Assembly: GCF_018388465.1 (NCBI RefSeq)
Contig: NZ_CP074404.1
Span: forward strand, 186,001-250,000
DNA: 64,000 nt
From: Cellulomonas fengjieae
GTDB lineage: Bacteria; Actinomycetota; Actinomycetes; Actinomycetales; Cellulomonadaceae
Direction of reading: 5' to 3'
The notes under the pieces were generated by a model that saw only the letters and a list, made by a program, of their open reading frames with translations, was not told where the DNA came from and did no database searches. Shown in pieces: positions 31,364 to 39,654 of this stretch. The position numbers were made by a program, and so were the translations under genes. Position 1 is the stretch's first letter, and the number at the start of each line of letters is the position of its first letter.

Positions 31364-31821
31364 GCCCACGACAGCAGCGGTGCCCCGGCGGCCACGGTGT
31401 CGCCCGGTGCGGCGAGCCGGTCGAGGGCTCCGGCCGGCGCCTCCAGGCCCACCACCGGGCAGACGGGTGAGCGCCCGCCGGCGGCCACGGCCGCGGCGTC
31501 CCAGCTGAGCACGACCTGGCCGGCTCGCACCACGGAGCCCTCCGACGTGTGCAGGGTGAACCCGGCTCCCCCGAGCTCGACGGTGTCGATCCCCAGGTGC
31601 ACGAGCACCGCGCGACCGTCCTCGTGCTGGACGACGAACGCGTGCGGGTGCAGCTTGACGATCGTCCCGCCGATCGGGGAGACGACCTCCGCGCCGGCCT
31701 GCGGCGGCGGGTCGATCGCCAGGCCGGGGCCGACCAGCTCGGCGGAGAACACCGGGTCGGGCACCTCGGAGAGGGCCAGCACCTGGCCGCTCACGGGTGC
31801 GAGGACGGTCAGCGCGGTCAT
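31360..31821 (-). CDS. PTS glucose/GlcNAc-type EIIA
   Basis: 153 residues, the Crr-type EIIA domain. The phosphorylated His lies in VLVHLGIDTVELGG, and the accessory His in LHPHAFVVQHEDG; SPIGGTIVKL is also conserved. It accepts phosphate from HPr and passes it to an EIIB cysteine. Start ATG overlaps the upstream EIIB stop, and its own stop overlaps cutC. Part of the run regulator-EIIB-EIIB-EIIA-cutC. Confidence 0.93.
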   Translation of the reverse strand: MTALTVLAPVSGQVLALSEVPDPVFSAELVGPGLAIDPPPQAGAEVVSPIGGTIVKLHPHAFVVQHEDGRAVLVHLGIDTVELGGAGFTLHTSEGSVVRAGQVVLSWDAAAVAAGGRSPVCPVVGLEAPAGALDRLAAPGDTVAAGAPLLSWA

Positions 31822-32051
31822 CCCCGCAGGTCCTCGATGTCGGACGCCAGCGTGTCCGCTTCCGGGCCCACGATCACCTGGACGGCGATGCCGGAGCGCA
31901 CCACCGCGATCGCACCCGCCGACTTGAGCCCCCGCTCGTCGACGAGCGCGGGGTTCTCCACCTCGACCCGGAGGCGCGTGATGCACGGCTCCAGGTCGAC
32001 GACGTTCGCGTCCCCGCCGAGGGCCGCCAGGATCTGCTCTGCCTTGGTCAC
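31818..32051 (-). CDS. PTS EIIB domain protein (second copy)
   Basis: 77 residues, a stand-alone EIIB of the glucose family. The phosphorylated Cys is in DLEPCITRLRVEVENP, and the C-terminal VQVIVGPEADTLASDI is typical. In other bacteria this domain is often fused to EIIC; here the EIIC is a separate gene on the other strand. It overlaps the EIIA gene by 4 nt. Confidence 0.93.
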   Translation of the reverse strand: MTKAEQILAALGGDANVVDLEPCITRLRVEVENPALVDERGLKSAGAIAVVRSGIAVQVIVGPEADTLASDIEDLRG

Positions 32052-32061
32052 GTCCCGTTCC

Positions 32062-32307
32062 TCACATCAGCTCGTCGAGATCCGTGGCGATGAGGTCGAC
32101 GTGGGGCCCCACCACGACCTGCACCACCCGTCCGGAGATCATCACCCCGAACGCACCCGCGGCCCGCAGGCCCGCCGCGTCGACCCGCCCCGTGTCGCGC
32201 ACCAGAGACCGTAGCCGCGTGGTGCACGGCTCGATCTCGTCGATGTTGTCGACGCCGCCGAGGGCCGCGAGGATCGCCGCCGCCTGGTCCCTGCTGTCCG
32301 GCCTCAT
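32062..32307 (-). CDS. PTS EIIB domain protein (first copy)
   Basis: 81 residues, also an EIIB, with the active Cys in EIEPCTTRLRSLVRD and a C-terminus VVQVVVGPHVDLIATDL. It differs from the second copy along most of its length, so it is not a recent duplication. ATG at 32307 overlaps the stop of the regulator gene (ATGA). Both EIIBs keep the catalytic Cys, so both may be active, perhaps with different EIICs. Confidence 0.93.
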   Translation of the reverse strand: MRPDSRDQAAAILAALGGVDNIDEIEPCTTRLRSLVRDTGRVDAAGLRAAGAFGVMISGRVVQVVVGPHVDLIATDLDELM

Positions 32308-33128
32308 CGCGGTCCTCCGGTTGCTCCCACGGACACCGGGGCGTCCGCGTCGCTGGGGTCCGGGCCGGCGACCGCCGGCTCGGTCGTGCGGCGCCGGGGC
32401 ACCAGGGTCGGGCGGGGTGCGCTCAGCGGGACCCACACGCTGTAGCGGTCGGCGCGGTAGCAGGCGCGGGAGAACATCGTCGCGGCGTCGACGGAGTAGG
32501 TCCGGCGCTCGGCGCGCAGGACGGCTCGGCTGTCACCGAGCCCGAGCAGCGACGCCTCGGTGTCGGTCGCCTCACCCGCCGAGAGCGTGTCCTCGCCCCA
32601 CTCGGGGGCGAGCCCGCGGTCGCGCAGTGCCGCGTACACCGACTCGGGCGGGCCGTCGTCGAACAGGGTGGGCGCGAGGGCGACGGGTACCCACGCCTGC
32701 TCGATGCAGATGGGGGTGCCGTCGGCGCTGCGGACCCGGTAGAGGAAGTGCACCTTGGCGCGCGGCTCGAGCTCGAGCGCGGTCGCGACGTCGGGGGTCG
32801 CGGCCACCACCTGCGCGGCCAGCACGGTCGCCGCGGGCTCCATGCCGCGCCGACGCATCTCCTCGCCGAACGTCGTCAGCCGCATCTCGAAGTCCATCCG
32901 CTGCGGCGCGACGAACGTGCCGCGGCCCTGCTCGCGGACCAGGACGCCCTCGGTGACCAGCGCGTCGACGGCCTGTCGGACGGTCATCCGGGACAGGCCG
33001 AACTGCTGGGACAGCCGCCGCTCGGACGGGATCGCGTCGCCGACCTTGAGGTCCTGCGCGACGAGCGTGGCCAGGTGGTCGCGCACCGTCAGGTACTTGT
33101 GTGCGCTGCCCTGCTCGGACTGCTCCAC
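32304..33128 (-). CDS. dasR: GntR/HutC family regulator, DasR/NagR-like
   Basis: 274 residues. The N-terminal winged helix (LKVGDAIPSERRLSQQFGLSRMTVRQAVDAL) is followed by a UTRA ligand domain (FGEEMRRRGMEPAATVLAA..., ICIEQAWVPVALAPTLF). The family senses phosphorylated amino sugars (GlcN-6-P or GlcNAc-6-P). Two dre-like operators lie in the divergent promoter just upstream, and a third precedes ptsH, which supports the DasR assignment. A disordered C-terminal extension of about 40 residues is unusual. GTG at 33128 is chosen, with AGGAG 10 nt upstream; an earlier start would cross into the operator region. Confidence 0.87.
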   Translation of the reverse strand: MEQSEQGSAHKYLTVRDHLATLVAQDLKVGDAIPSERRLSQQFGLSRMTVRQAVDALVTEGVLVREQGRGTFVAPQRMDFEMRLTTFGEEMRRRGMEPAATVLAAQVVAATPDVATALELEPRAKVHFLYRVRSADGTPICIEQAWVPVALAPTLFDDGPPESVYAALRDRGLAPEWGEDTLSAGEATDTEASLLGLGDSRAVLRAERRTYSVDAATMFSRACYRADRYSVWVPLSAPRPTLVPRRRTTEPAVAGPDPSDADAPVSVGATGGPR

Positions 33129-33190
33129 GCGAGCCGACTCCTGTCTGCGACGACGGCCTGCGTCGTCGCGACGTGACCCTTGACACATCA

Positions 33191-33206
33191 TGAGGTCTAG
33201 ACCACT
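33191..33206. promoter_or_regulatory. dre-like operator 1
   Basis: TGAGGTCTAGACCACT has the perfect 10-bp palindromic core GGTCTAGACC of the DasR consensus and a matching right flank. It lies between the divergent regulator and EIIC genes. Confidence 0.8.
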
Positions 33207-33215
33207 CTGCTCGCA

Positions 33216-33231
33216 ACTGGTCCAGACCAGA
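33216..33231. promoter_or_regulatory. dre-like operator 2
   Basis: ACTGGTCCAGACCAGA matches the DasR consensus with one core change. Its centre is 25 bp from operator 1, allowing cooperative binding over both promoters. Confidence 0.75.
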
Positions 33232-33281
33232 CGGATCAGACACCCCCCAGGCCTTCAGGACCACCCACCGAGGAGTGCTCC

Positions 33282-34670
33282 ATGACCACCATCACCGCGG
33301 ACGCTACCGAGAAGCGAGGCTTCCCCGGCCTGGCTCAGCTCCAGCGCATCGGCCGCTCGCTCATGCTGCCCATCGCGTCCCTGCCGGCAGCCGCCCTGCT
33401 GCTGCGCCTCGGTCAGGACGACATGCTCGGTGCCGACGGCCTCGGCGCCAACGCCGAGTGGCTCCTGCCGGTCGCCGCCGTCCTGGCCGCCGCCGGCAAC
33501 GCGCTGTTCGCGAACCTACCGCTGCTGTTTGCGGTCGGCGTCGCGGTCGGCTTCGCCCGCAAGGCGGACGGGTCCACCGGTCTTGCGGCGGTGATCGGCT
33601 ACCTCGTCTTCACCGGCGTGACCGACGCCCTCTCGCCGTACGTGCTGGGGGAGGCCGCCGAGGGGGAGAAGCAGGAGCTGATCAACTACGGCGTGCTCGG
33701 CGGCATCGTGATCGGCCTGATCACGGCGCTGCTGTTCCAGAGGTACTACCGGATCAAGCTCCCGCCGTACCTCGCCTTCTTCGGCGGGCGGCGCTTCGTG
33801 CCCATCGTCACGGCGGGGGTCTCGGTGCTGATCGCCGTGGTCGGCGCGCTGATCTACCCCGTGTTCGACACCGCGTTCACCGCGGTCGGCGACTGGGTCA
33901 CCGGCTCGACGATCCTCGGCGCGTTCGTCTACGGCACGCTCAACCGGCTGCTCGTCCCGCTGGGGCTGCACCACATCCTCAACTCGCTGCCGTGGTTCCA
34001 GTTCGGCTCCTACACGGACGCCGGTGGCGAGGTCTGGAACGGCGACATCGCTCGGTTCCTGCACGGCGACCCCACCGCGGGCGCGTTCATGACCGGGTTC
34101 TTCCCGATCATGATGTTCGCGCTGCCGGCCGCCGCGCTGGCGATCGTGCACACCTCCAAGCCGAAGAACCGCAAGGTCATCGCCGGGATCATGGGCTCGG
34201 CCGCGCTGGTCTCCTTCGTCACGGGTGTCACCGAGCCGCTCGAGTTCGCGTTCGTCTACGTGGCCTACCCGCTGTACGTCATCCACGCGCTGCTCACCGG
34301 CACGTCGATGGCGCTGGTCAACGCGCTCGGCATCAAGGACGGGTTCGGGTTCTCCGCCGGCGCGATCGACTACCTGCTCAACTTCCGGATCGCCACCATG
34401 CCGCTGCTGCTGATCGCCATCGGCCTCGGGTACGCCGTCGTCTACTACTTCCTGTTCCGGTTCGTCATCACGCGCTGGAACCTGAAGACGCCCGGCCGCG
34501 AGGACGACGACGACGTCCGCACGAGCGTGCTGGAGGACCAGCCGCCGGCCGACGACGACGAGGCGACCCGGTCCACCGGGACCCGGGCGACGACCGTGTC
34601 CGGCGATCCGGTCACGGCCGGCCCGGCCACCTCCGACCAGGCCACGCCCGGTCCGGCCCCGTCACGATGA
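33282..34670 (+). CDS. PTS EIIC, N-acetylglucosamine/glucose family
   Basis: 462 residues, about ten membrane segments. It matches the NagE/PtsG EIIC family: LQRIGRSLMLPIASLPAAALLLRLGQ at the N-terminus, HHILNSLPWFQFG, and the sugar-binding FVTGVTEPLEFAFVYVAYPLY. No EIIB is fused; the C-terminal 65 residues are a disordered acidic and Thr/Pro-rich tail. GAGGAG lies before the ATG. It is divergent from the regulator across two dre-like sites and translationally coupled to ptsI, so uptake and EI are made together. Confidence 0.92.
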   Translation: MTTITADATEKRGFPGLAQLQRIGRSLMLPIASLPAAALLLRLGQDDMLGADGLGANAEWLLPVAAVLAAAGNALFANLPLLFAVGVAVGFARKADGSTGLAAVIGYLVFTGVTDALSPYVLGEAAEGEKQELINYGVLGGIVIGLITALLFQRYYRIKLPPYLAFFGGRRFVPIVTAGVSVLIAVVGALIYPVFDTAFTAVGDWVTGSTILGAFVYGTLNRLLVPLGLHHILNSLPWFQFGSYTDAGGEVWNGDIARFLHGDPTAGAFMTGFFPIMMFALPAAALAIVHTSKPKNRKVIAGIMGSAALVSFVTGVTEPLEFAFVYVAYPLYVIHALLTGTSMALVNALGIKDGFGFSAGAIDYLLNFRIATMPLLLIAIGLGYAVVYYFLFRFVITRWNLKTPGREDDDDVRTSVLEDQPPADDDEATRSTGTRATTVSGDPVTAGPATSDQATPGPAPSR

Positions 34671-36361
34671 CCCCCGCGGTCGCCGCCGGTCCGCTGACCC
34701 TGAGGGGGTTCGGGGTCAGCCCGGGGCGCCGGGTGGGCGCCGTGGCGCGGATGCCCGACGCCCCGCCGGCGCCGTCGCCCGAGCCGTCGGCCGCGGGCAC
34801 GGACCCGGACGCGGCGGCGGCCGCGGTGCAGGGCGCCGCCGCGCGCGTCAGGGACGCCCTGGCGCGCGCGGCGGACGCAGCGAGCGGGGAGGCGGCCGAC
34901 ATCCTGGCCGTCACCGCGGCGATGGCGGCGGACCCGTCGCTCGTCGACGAGGCGCGGCGCCGCATCGTCGAGACCCGGTCGTCGCCCGCCCGAGCGGTCT
35001 GGGACGCGGCCGAGCTGGTCGCCGAGCAGCTGCGGGCGCTGGGCGGGATGTTCGCGGACCGGGCCCGGGACGTCCAGGACGTGCGGGACCGCATCATCGC
35101 CGAGCTGCTGGGTACGCGGCCCCCGGGCATCCCCGACCCGGGGGAGCCGTTCGTGCTGGTGGCGCGGGACCTCGCCCCCGCGGACACCGCGCGGCTGGAC
35201 CCGTCGCACGTCCTGGCGATCGTCACCGAGGGCGGCGGGCCGACGGCCCACACGGCGATCCTGGCGCGGTCGCTCGGCATCCCGTGCGTCGTCGCGGTGG
35301 CCGGTGCGCTCGACCTCGCCGACGGGGAGACCGTGCTCGTCGACGGGTCGTCCGGCGAGGTGGTCCGGCACCCGTCGGCGGACGCCGTCGCGAGCGTCGC
35401 CCACGCCGTGTCCCGCCCGACGCGGCTGGCGGGACCCGGTCGCACCGCCGACGGGCACGCCGTCGCGCTCCTGGCGAACGTGGGTGATCCCGCGGGTGCC
35501 GTGGCGGCCGCCGAGGCCGGCGCCGAGGGCATCGGCCTGTTCCGGACCGAGTTCGGCTACCTCGGCCGGACGGCGCCGCCGGGCGTCGATGAGCAGGTCG
35601 ACGCGTACGCGCAGGTCTTCGCCGCGTTCCCGGTCGGCAGGGTGGTGATCCGCACGCTCGACGCCGGTGCCGACAAGCCGCTGCCCTTCGTGACGGCAGC
35701 GGGCGAGCCGAACCCCGCGCTCGGCGTGCGCGGGCTGCGCACCTCCTGGGTGCACCCGGGCATCCTCGACGACCAGCTCGCCGCGATCGCGCAGGCCGCA
35801 GCGTCGTCGTCGGCGCAGGTCTGGGTCATGGCGCCGATGGTGGCGACGGCCGAGGAGGCCGACGCCTTCGTCGACCGCTGCGCCGCCCACGGCCTCGCCC
35901 AGGCCGGCGTCATGGTGGAGATCCCGGCGGCCGCGCTGCGCGCCGGCGACCTGCTCGACCGCGCGCGGTTCGCGAGCCTCGGCACCAACGACCTCGTGCA
36001 GTACGCCATGGCCGCGGACCGGGAGCTGGCCTCGCTCGCGCCGCTGTCGACGCCGTGGCAGCCCGCGGTGCTGTCCCTGGTCGAGCTGGCCTGTGCCGGC
36101 GGGCGTCGTCGGGACCGGCCGGTCGGCGTGTGCGGGGAGGCCGCGGCCGACCCGGCGCTGGCGCCGGTCCTGGTGGGGCTCGGCGTCTCGTCGCTGTCGA
36201 TGACGGCGCGGGCGCTGCCCGACGTCGGCGCGGTGCTCGCCTCCGTCACGCTCGACGCGTGCCGGTCGCTGGCCGCGGTCGCGCTCGCCTCGAGGACGGC
36301 GGACGAGGCGCGGGCGGCGGTGCGCGCCGGGCTCCCGGTACTGGCCGAGCTCGGGCTCTAG
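34667..36361 (+). CDS. ptsI: PTS enzyme I (phosphoenolpyruvate-protein phosphotransferase)
   Basis: 564 residues. EI takes phosphate from PEP onto a His and gives it to HPr. The phospho-His lies in GGGPTAHTAILARSLGIP, the PEP-binding part has GIGLFRTEFGYL and TLDAGADKPLPF, and the conserved Cys is in VGVCGEAAAD. The start overlaps the EIIC stop (ATGA). It is convergent with ptsH. Confidence 0.95.
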   Translation: MTPAVAAGPLTLRGFGVSPGRRVGAVARMPDAPPAPSPEPSAAGTDPDAAAAAVQGAAARVRDALARAADAASGEAADILAVTAAMAADPSLVDEARRRIVETRSSPARAVWDAAELVAEQLRALGGMFADRARDVQDVRDRIIAELLGTRPPGIPDPGEPFVLVARDLAPADTARLDPSHVLAIVTEGGGPTAHTAILARSLGIPCVVAVAGALDLADGETVLVDGSSGEVVRHPSADAVASVAHAVSRPTRLAGPGRTADGHAVALLANVGDPAGAVAAAEAGAEGIGLFRTEFGYLGRTAPPGVDEQVDAYAQVFAAFPVGRVVIRTLDAGADKPLPFVTAAGEPNPALGVRGLRTSWVHPGILDDQLAAIAQAAASSSAQVWVMAPMVATAEEADAFVDRCAAHGLAQAGVMVEIPAAALRAGDLLDRARFASLGTNDLVQYAMAADRELASLAPLSTPWQPAVLSLVELACAGGRRRDRPVGVCGEAAADPALAPVLVGLGVSSLSMTARALPDVGAVLASVTLDACRSLAAVALASRTADEARAAVRAGLPVLAELGL

Positions 36362-36393
36362 GTGCCCGGCGGGCGCGAGGTCTCCTGCAGGCG

Positions 36394-36657
36394 CTAGGTC
36401 GTCTGCCGCAGGAACTGCTCGAGCGCGTCGATCGAGGTCAGCGCGTCGGCGTCGTCCTCGGGCGTGGCCAGCACGACCTCGTCGCCGTGCCCGACCCCGA
36501 GCGTCATGATCGCGAGGATCGAGGCGGTGGCGACCGGAGTCCCGCCGTTCTTCGCGATCGTCACCTTGGCGGGCAGCGAGCCGGCCGCCGCGACGAACTG
36601 CGCGGCCGGGCGGGCGTGCAGCCCTTCGGCGAGTGCGACGATGACGGAACGCTGCAT
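36394..36657 (-). CDS. ptsH: PTS phosphocarrier HPr
   Basis: 87 residues. The phospho-His is in EGLHARPAAQF, and the later helix with SILAIMTLGVGHGDEV carries the regulatory-site region. It relays phosphate from EI to EIIA. GGAGG lies before the ATG. A near-perfect dre-like site about 45 nt upstream puts it under the same regulator as the rest of the locus. It is convergent with ptsI with a 32-nt gap. Confidence 0.95.
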   Translation of the reverse strand: MQRSVIVALAEGLHARPAAQFVAAAGSLPAKVTIAKNGGTPVATASILAIMTLGVGHGDEVVLATPEDDADALTSIDALEQFLRQTT

Positions 36658-36699
36658 GGCCTGCCTCCAGGACGGGTCGACGATGACGCTGGCGACTCT

Positions 36700-36715
36700 A
36701 CTGGTCTAGACCACG
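36700..36715. promoter_or_regulatory. dre-like operator 3, upstream of ptsH
   Basis: ACTGGTCTAGACCACG matches the 16-bp DasR consensus in all but the last base. It is 43 nt upstream of the HPr start on the minus strand. Confidence 0.85.
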
Positions 36716-36768
36716 CGGGCGCGAATGCGTGTGGGAGACTCGTGCCGCTGCGGGCCCGGCCCGCTGCG

Positions 36769-36860
36769 GGAGGGCTGTCTGAGTGGCCGAAAGAGACGGT
36801 CTTGAAAACCGTTGGAGCGGGACAACCCCGTTCTCGTGGGTTCGAATCCCACGCCCTCCG
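36769..36860 (+). tRNA. tRNA-Ser (UGA)
   Basis: 92 nt. The acceptor stem is GGAGGGC/GCCCTCC, the anticodon loop CTTGAAA sits on a five-pair stem, giving anticodon UGA, and there is a long variable arm as expected for tRNA-Ser. The T-loop is GGTTCGAATCC. The 3' CCA is not encoded. The foreign-looking island begins directly after it. Confidence 0.97.
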
Positions 36861-36974
36861 CAAAGCAATATCGCCGCAGGTCAGAGGGCAAACCGTGGGT
36901 CAGCCACAACGGGTGGGTAGTCGCGGTTCAATCTTGGCCCGCGGCACGTTCAAGCCCTAGTTCTGCCTGTGTGA

Positions 36975-37003
36975 ACTAACAGGGGACTAACACGGGGACT
37001 AAC
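36975..37003. repeat. Three ACTAAC repeats, about 11-12 bp apart
   Basis: ACTAAC occurs at 36975, 36986 and 36998, the last two within a direct repeat GGGGACTAAC. The spacing is about one helical turn, as in integrase arm-type sites next to tRNA attachment sites. Confidence 0.55.
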
Positions 37004-37192
37004 GGAGCGGCCAACCACGGACAGATCAATCCCAGGATGCGGCCGCTGGGCAGGCCGCAGTACGGATGAAGTTGCAGGTCAAGGGCTCCTCGGTATGCCT
37101 GCACGCTCCGTGTGTGGGTGCTCGGTCGTAGCGTGCCGACTCGCCAAGCCGAACAGTCTCGACACACCCGGCTCAGATAGCTGAATCCTGAG

Positions 37193-37209
37193 CTAAGCTG
37201 CTAGCTTAG
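37193..37209. promoter_or_regulatory. Palindrome upstream of the methyltransferase
   Basis: CTAAGCT and AGCTTAG form a perfect 7-bp inverted repeat with a 3-nt centre, ending 30 nt before the methyltransferase ATG. It may be an operator through which the modification gene is controlled. Confidence 0.5.
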
Positions 37210-37239
37210 ACACACCAGAAGTTCGACACCGGAGACGCC

Positions 37240-38601
37240 ATGACTGCCCTTGCACCTACCCCGGCGTTCCGGTTCGTTGACCTCTTCGCTGGAATCGGTG
37301 GCTTTCACGCGGCGCTGGCGGCGTACGGCGGCGAGTGCCGGTACGCCGTCGAGATCGACAGGGCCGCGGCTGCTGTCTATGACCGGAACTGGGGCCACAA
37401 CCCGCTTGGCGACATCACGAAGGACGCTGACGAAGGCGTCATGAAGGTGCCTGCTCACGATGTGCTGGCAGCTGGGCTGCCGTGCCAACCGTTCTCGAAG
37501 AGCGGTGCGCAACGAGGGATGGAAGAGACCAGGGGGACGCTCTGGTTCAACACGTTGCGCATCATCGAAGAGCACCATCCGAGCGTCGTCCTTATCGAGA
37601 ACGTTCGGAACCTCGCGGGACCGCGCCACGACCATGAGTGGAAGATCATCGTGAAGGCGCTCCGGCAGGAGGGCTACCGGGTCGCAGATAAGCCGGCGAT
37701 CTTCAGCCCGCACCTTCTCCCGCCCGAGCTGGGTGGAAGACCACAGGTCAGGGAGCGGGTCTTCGTGACGGCGACCTACAACCCGAAGGGGATCGGCGAC
37801 GACCGACCCGCACCCGTAGCGACTATGGCGGACCGGTTCAACGGGTGGGGGCCAGACGCCTGGGACCTTGAGACGCACCTGCCGCTCGACCCGGACCACC
37901 ACGTCTCTGGCTGCGACCTCTCGACGTCGGAGCGGCTCTGGATTGACGCGTGGGACGACTTCGTCCAGCTCATGTGGGAGCGGGTCGAAGGCGGTCGGCT
38001 GCCGGGCTTCCCCATCTGGGCGGACCACTGGGTCACGGAGACCGACCTCGAGATTCCATTGGGTACGCCGTCCTGGCGCCGGATCTTCCTGATCAAGAAC
38101 TCGCAGTTCTATTCCGAGAATCAGGAAGTGCTCGACGCGTGGGCCGGGAAGTGGGGTGTGTTCACCGAGGCGTTCCCGCCGTCGCGGCGGAAGCTCGAAT
38201 GGCAGGCTCAGGACACTCCGACCTTGTGGGAGACCGTGATGCACCTGCGGCCGTCGGGGCTTCGTGCAAAGCGTCCGACGTACGTGCCAGCATTGGTCGC
38301 CATCACCCAGACGTCGATCGTAGGACCCCGGGAGCGTCGTCTGTCTCCTAGGGAAGCGGCACGGCTGCAGGGACTCCCGGAGGGTTTCGACTTCGGAGCC
38401 CAGTCCAACGGTGCGACGTACAAGCAGCTCGGGAACGGGGTGAACACGGGGGTGGTGTGGCACATCCTCCGCGAGCACGTGAACCGCGACCGCGACATCC
38501 TGAAGACGACCGCCAAGGGGAAGCGCATCCTCGCGGCGGTCGACGCAGCACCGGCCGCTCCGGACAAGGTTCTCGCTGAGATGTTCCCGGTGAAGGGCTA
38601 G
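37240..38601 (+). CDS. DNA (cytosine-5-)-methyltransferase
   Basis: 453 residues. Motif I is FVDLFAGIGGFHAAL (residues 12-26), motif IV has the catalytic Cys82 in GLPCQPFSKSGAQRG, motif VI is ENV (120-122), motif VIII region is GRPQVRERVFV, and motif X is YKQLGNGVNTGVV near the end. The target-recognition region (about 215-330) is long and not recognised. GGAG lies before the ATG. With the neighbouring nucleases it probably forms a Type II restriction-modification system; a Vsr nuclease next to it is what 5mC systems carry to repair deaminated cytosines. Confidence 0.93.
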   Translation: MTALAPTPAFRFVDLFAGIGGFHAALAAYGGECRYAVEIDRAAAAVYDRNWGHNPLGDITKDADEGVMKVPAHDVLAAGLPCQPFSKSGAQRGMEETRGTLWFNTLRIIEEHHPSVVLIENVRNLAGPRHDHEWKIIVKALRQEGYRVADKPAIFSPHLLPPELGGRPQVRERVFVTATYNPKGIGDDRPAPVATMADRFNGWGPDAWDLETHLPLDPDHHVSGCDLSTSERLWIDAWDDFVQLMWERVEGGRLPGFPIWADHWVTETDLEIPLGTPSWRRIFLIKNSQFYSENQEVLDAWAGKWGVFTEAFPPSRRKLEWQAQDTPTLWETVMHLRPSGLRAKRPTYVPALVAITQTSIVGPRERRLSPREAARLQGLPEGFDFGAQSNGATYKQLGNGVNTGVVWHILREHVNRDRDILKTTAKGKRILAAVDAAPAAPDKVLAEMFPVKG

Positions 38602-38839
38602 AGGCCGGAGGCGCGCGACGCGGGCGAGGACCGGCGGTCGAACTTGCCGCGCTGCGACAGATAGAAGTCGGGGGGCGCGGTGGTTCCAACGTCCTGCGCA
38701 AGCACGTCATCCTCGGCCACGACGTCCTTAAGCGCGCCACACTCGACCTGGTCGCCGCGGTGCTCAGCGAGGACTGCACGGCCCGGATGACGTACAGCCG
38801 GGGTTGCTGGCTACGACTGACGCGAGATTGCTGAGCCCG
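38602..38839. other. Non-coding or remnant segment between methyltransferase and HNH gene
   Basis: No complete gene. A plus-strand frame without a proper start (about 38633-38834) has protein-like composition (LRKHVILGHDVLKRATLDLV) and could be the remnant of a lost gene; no family is recognised. Confidence 0.4.
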
Positions 38840-39652
38840 TCAGAGTTGCGCCCAGTCGCGCTGCTGCCACAACGCGTCGGGACGCGGACGCTGCCCCGGA
38901 AGTTCCGGTATACGAATCACCGTTCCGCGCAGCGCGACGTATCCCGGGTCGGTCACGTGGTCAGCCACAAGAACGGTCAGGTCTTCTTCGTGGACCGCGA
39001 GGAGTCCGACGTCCCACATTCGATGAAGGTCCGCACGGAGGAGTATTCCGTTACTCGGGAGGTTCGTGTTCGGCCCCTTGTAGGGGCGGATGTGCGCGGC
39101 CTCGAGCACCTGCACCAGCGAAGTCCCAGTAATCGCGCATCGCCGTCCGTACGCCGTCAGGAGATGGCGACGGAAAAGGGTCTGACCCTCGCGGACGACG
39201 GTATTGCGCATGGACCACTTGCGCTCATCAGACAGGTCGAGCGCGTCGATCGCATCGTCTTCACCGTCTGGTCCGCCAGCTTCCACTCCCAGGACCATCG
39301 CGATACGCGCAGCGGGCGCGCTGTTGAGCGGGGCCACGGCATGTCCACCGACGAGGATGCCTTCAAGGATGACGCGAAGCACCCGGTTTGTGATCGTGCC
39401 GCGCTGCGAGTGGAAGTCGGCGCCTTCCAGGTCGGTAAGTGACTCAACGAGCAGGTCGATGTTCGCCTCGATGCTGCCAGTTGCCTGGGCGCCCAAGCCG
39501 AGCGCGTCGGCGATGGCAACGAGGAACGTGCCCTCGACATTCGACCCCTTCCCGCAGTCGTGGTGCGCGATCCCGAGCGCGTCAGAGATTGCACCCATGA
39601 GCGGGCGTTCCGGCTCGCGGATGCCTTCCCCGCGTCGAGCGCGTGGCGACAT
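38840..39652 (-). CDS. HNH endonuclease domain protein
   Basis: 270 residues. The C-terminal HNH domain is of the HNH_2 type found in restriction-like nucleases: CAITGTSLVQVLEAAHIRPY with His187, Asn201 in PSNGILLRADLH, and His210. The N-terminal 150 residues have no recognised domain and may bind DNA. The start is 2 nt after the stop of the candidate restriction gene, so the two are probably co-translated. It may be the cleaving subunit of the restriction system, or an accessory nuclease. Confidence 0.85.
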   Translation of the reverse strand: MSPRARRGEGIREPERPLMGAISDALGIAHHDCGKGSNVEGTFLVAIADALGLGAQATGSIEANIDLLVESLTDLEGADFHSQRGTITNRVLRVILEGILVGGHAVAPLNSAPAARIAMVLGVEAGGPDGEDDAIDALDLSDERKWSMRNTVVREGQTLFRRHLLTAYGRRCAITGTSLVQVLEAAHIRPYKGPNTNLPSNGILLRADLHRMWDVGLLAVHEEDLTVLVADHVTDPGYVALRGTVIRIPELPGQRPRPDALWQQRDWAQL

Positions 39653-39654
39653 GC

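Larger units (their letters stand above)
36861..37239. other. Gene-free segment after tRNA-Ser, with phased ACTAAC repeats
   Basis: No credible gene was found in these 379 bases. Three ACTAAC repeats lie near the left end and a palindrome near the right end; both are listed separately. A 63-codon minus-strand frame (36976-37167) shows no recognisable family. Confidence 0.5.

Noticed and set aside
36976..37167. A 63-codon minus-strand frame as an integrase remnant
   Set aside because: No integrase box motifs (R, HxxR or Y) can be seen.
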